15,884 nucleotides of DNA from CAZAOY01 sp964486925 (lineage in GTDB: Bacteria; Bacillota; Clostridia; Oscillospirales; Ruminococcaceae). How positions within the stretch are numbered: position 1 is the stretch's first letter; each line of letters opens with the position of its first letter. The notes under the pieces were generated by a model, which saw only the letters and a list, made by a program, of their open reading frames with translations, made no database searches and was not told the DNA's origin. Positions 14,403 through 15,884 of this stretch are shown piece by piece. The stretch is taken from contig CAZAOY010000056.1 in assembly GCA_964486925.1 (NCBI GenBank), forward strand, positions 1 to 15,884, read 5' to 3'. A program made the position numbers and the translations under genes.

Positions 14403-15422
14403 ATGTCTAAAAAGCTATCGAAAAATACATTTTTGCTTAACAATGTCAGCGTTGTATCCTATGCCAGCGTGGTTAGTAAAAAAGAGAGTGAGGGCCCTTT
14501 AGGAAAAGGGTTTGATGTAGTTAATGAGGATTCGTTCTTTGGCAAAGAAACCTGGGAGAAGGCAGAGAGTGAAATGCAAAGGCAGGCAGTATCTACCGCT
14601 ATTGAGAAGGCGTCGCTTGCTAATGAGGATATCGACATTCTTTTTGCGGGGGATCTGCTTAATCAGTGTATCGCTTCTACCTATGGGCTTCGGGATTTAA
14701 ATATTGCTATATATGGACTTTATGGTGCGTGTTCTACCATGGGAGAAAGCTTAGGACTTGCAAGCCTCTTTGTGGATAATGGGCTTGGGGATTACTGTGC
14801 GGCAGTGACGTCATCTCATTTTTGTTCCGCAGAACGGCAGTATAGATTCCCACTAGAATACGGAGGCCAACGCACTCCCACCTCGCAGTGGACGGTTACC
14901 GGGTCTGGTAGTGTTATAGTTGGAAAGGCGAAGGAAGCGCCTTATATTAAGGGTGTTACGGTTGGTAAGATCGAGGATTTTGGAATTACCGACGCAAACA
15001 ACATGGGGGCGGCAATGGCTCCTGCGGCGGCATATACAATAAAGAAGTATCTTACCGATACAAACACCTCGCCTTCGGATTATGACAAGATATTTACCGG
15101 TGACCTAGGGCAGGTTGGGACTACGATACTGATTGATCTTCTTAAGGAAGAAAACATTGATATATCACAAAACCATAATGACTGCGGCAAGATGATATAT
15201 TATATGGAAGAACAGGATGTTCATGCAGGCGGATCTGGTTGTGGGTGTAGTGCAAGCGTTTTAGCTTCTTATATTATGGAGAGGGTAAAGAGTGGTGAAT
15301 TTAAGGATGTACTCTTTATCGCTACAGGTGCTATGCTGTCGCCTACAAGTATAAACCAGGGTGAAACAATCCCTTCGGTTGCTCATCTTGTGCATATTGG
15401 GCATGAACGGTGGAAGAGTTAG
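14403..15422 (+). CDS. spoVAD: Stage V sporulation protein AD (DPA-binding, thiolase fold)
   Basis: This 339-residue soluble member of the SpoVA complex has a thiolase/ketosynthase-like fold and in Bacillus binds dipicolinic acid. Typical blocks are GPLGKGFDVVNEDSFFGKETWEKAES (about 31-56), DILFAGDLLNQCIASTYGLR, YGACSTMGESL with Cys110 at the thiolase cysteine position, ERQYRFPLEYGGQRTPTSQW (144-163), VHAGGSGCGCSA and ATGAMLSPTSINQGE. A TTG three codons earlier is in frame, but GGGGGGAG lies 9 bases before the ATG at 14403, so I choose that start. It lies 17 bases after spoVAC and 9 bases before spoVAE. Confidence 0.97.
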   Translation: MSKKLSKNTFLLNNVSVVSYASVVSKKESEGPLGKGFDVVNEDSFFGKETWEKAESEMQRQAVSTAIEKASLANEDIDILFAGDLLNQCIASTYGLRDLNIAIYGLYGACSTMGESLGLASLFVDNGLGDYCAAVTSSHFCSAERQYRFPLEYGGQRTPTSQWTVTGSGSVIVGKAKEAPYIKGVTVGKIEDFGITDANNMGAAMAPAAAYTIKKYLTDTNTSPSDYDKIFTGDLGQVGTTILIDLLKEENIDISQNHNDCGKMIYYMEEQDVHAGGSGCGCSASVLASYIMERVKSGEFKDVLFIATGAMLSPTSINQGETIPSVAHLVHIGHERWKS

Positions 15423-15431
15423 GAGGAAGTG

Positions 15432-15788
15432 ATGGATTATCTAAAGGCATTTTTGGTAGGGGGAGTTATCTGTGCAATTGGTCAGGTGCTTATCGATTAC
15501 ACAAAGTTAACACCGGCAAGGATTTTGGTTAGCTATGTTGTAACTGGTGTACTTCTTGGTGCGCTTGGTCTGTACAAGCCTATTGTGGACTTTGCGGGAA
15601 GTGGTGCGACTGTACCGCTTACAGGGTTTGGGTATCTTCTCTCTACCGGAGTAAAGAAGGCGGTTGATGAAACCGGACTTATTGGAGCATTAACAGGTGG
15701 ATTAACTGCAAGCAGTGGGGGGATAACGGCGGCAATTCTATTTGGGTTTGTTATAGCTATTATCTTTAAACCTAAAGAAAAGGCATAG
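15432..15788 (+). CDS. spoVAE: Stage V sporulation protein AE (SpoVAEb type)
   Basis: This 118-residue membrane protein of the SpoVA channel shows the family patterns AFLVGGVICAIGQVLIDYTKLTPARIL, FAGSGATVPLTGFGYLL and GLIGALTGGLTASSGGITAAI. It is visibly related to SpoVAC (shared AFLxGGxICAxGQ and AGxGxxVPxTGF blocks), as known for these paralogues. AGGAGG at 15421-15426 has 5 bases to the ATG at 15432; a GTG codon at 15429 is too close to the ribosome binding site to be preferred. No further spoVA gene is seen within the window, consistent with the short C-D-E set of Clostridia. Confidence 0.96.
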   Translation: MDYLKAFLVGGVICAIGQVLIDYTKLTPARILVSYVVTGVLLGALGLYKPIVDFAGSGATVPLTGFGYLLSTGVKKAVDETGLIGALTGGLTASSGGITAAILFGFVIAIIFKPKEKA

Positions 15789-15805
15789 TTGTGGTAATAA
15801 CTATG
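15784..15805 (+). repeat. Small inverted repeat at the end of spoVAE
   Basis: CATAGTT (15784-15790) and AACTATG (15799-15805) are a perfect 7-bp dyad overlapping the stop codon. No U-tract follows, so it is at best a weak 3' end structure. The remaining bases to 15884 are AT-rich with no supported feature. Confidence 0.4.
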
Positions 15806-15884
15806 TAAATCTAAAGCAATTCTAAAGTAAAAACTATAAATTGTCACAAACTCTGGAAAAATACTAAAAAACGATAAAAAACGT

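Overview
The window looks like a chromosomal segment of an endospore-forming, low-GC Bacillota bacterium of class Clostridia. The evidence is a compact spoVAC-spoVAD-spoVAE cluster, a rpsO-pnp pair, a DUF1292 protein, strong sigma-A promoters with AT-rich spacers, GGAGG-type ribosome binding sites and AT-rich intergenic DNA. A member of the Oscillospiraceae or Ruminococcaceae is my guess; the sequence alone does not settle the family. No rRNA, tRNA, CRISPR array, insertion sequence or phage gene is visible.

Layout. 1-372 is non-coding, with a perfect AT-rich inverted repeat and a terminator. 373-1368 (-) is a membrane acyltransferase. 1459-4130 (-) is rpsO followed by pnp, read from a consensus promoter at 4230-4258. 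4668-6805 (+) is a secreted M28 metallopeptidase lipoprotein broken by a -1 frameshift at an A7 run. 6956-7276 (+) is a small acidic DUF1292 protein. 7384-7621 (+) is probably a structured RNA gene with its own promoter and terminator. 7710-8937 (+) is a MerR regulator overlapping a short-chain dehydrogenase, behind a 19-bp-spacer promoter typical of MerR control. 9031-11448 (-) is a polar amino acid ABC importer (binding protein, permease, ATPase). 11642-13672 (-) is a branched-chain aminotransferase followed directly by an RluA-type pseudouridine synthase. 13948-15788 (+) is spoVAC-D-E, the dipicolinic acid channel operon of spores.

Main points of interest. (1) The ABC transporter binding protein is a natural circular permutant. 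The half that is normally C-terminal follows the lipoprotein signal directly, and the normal N-terminal half comes last, joined by a new linker; the ligand-contacting residues known from the family are still present. (2) Both the binding-protein gene and the permease gene are preceded by an RNA segment with the same design: a hairpin whose loop is exactly complementary to a stretch lying just before the ribosome binding site. This suggests two pseudoknots or switches in one operon. (3) The region 7384-7621 can fold with a long-range closing stem and may be a 6S-like or unassigned RNA. (4) A perfect 21-bp palindrome sits on the ilvE transcription start. (5) The M28 peptidase is frameshifted at a homopolymer.

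Most of the remaining genes are housekeeping: translation and RNA decay (rpsO, pnp), branched-chain amino acid metabolism (ilvE), RNA modification (rluA family) and sporulation (spoVA).
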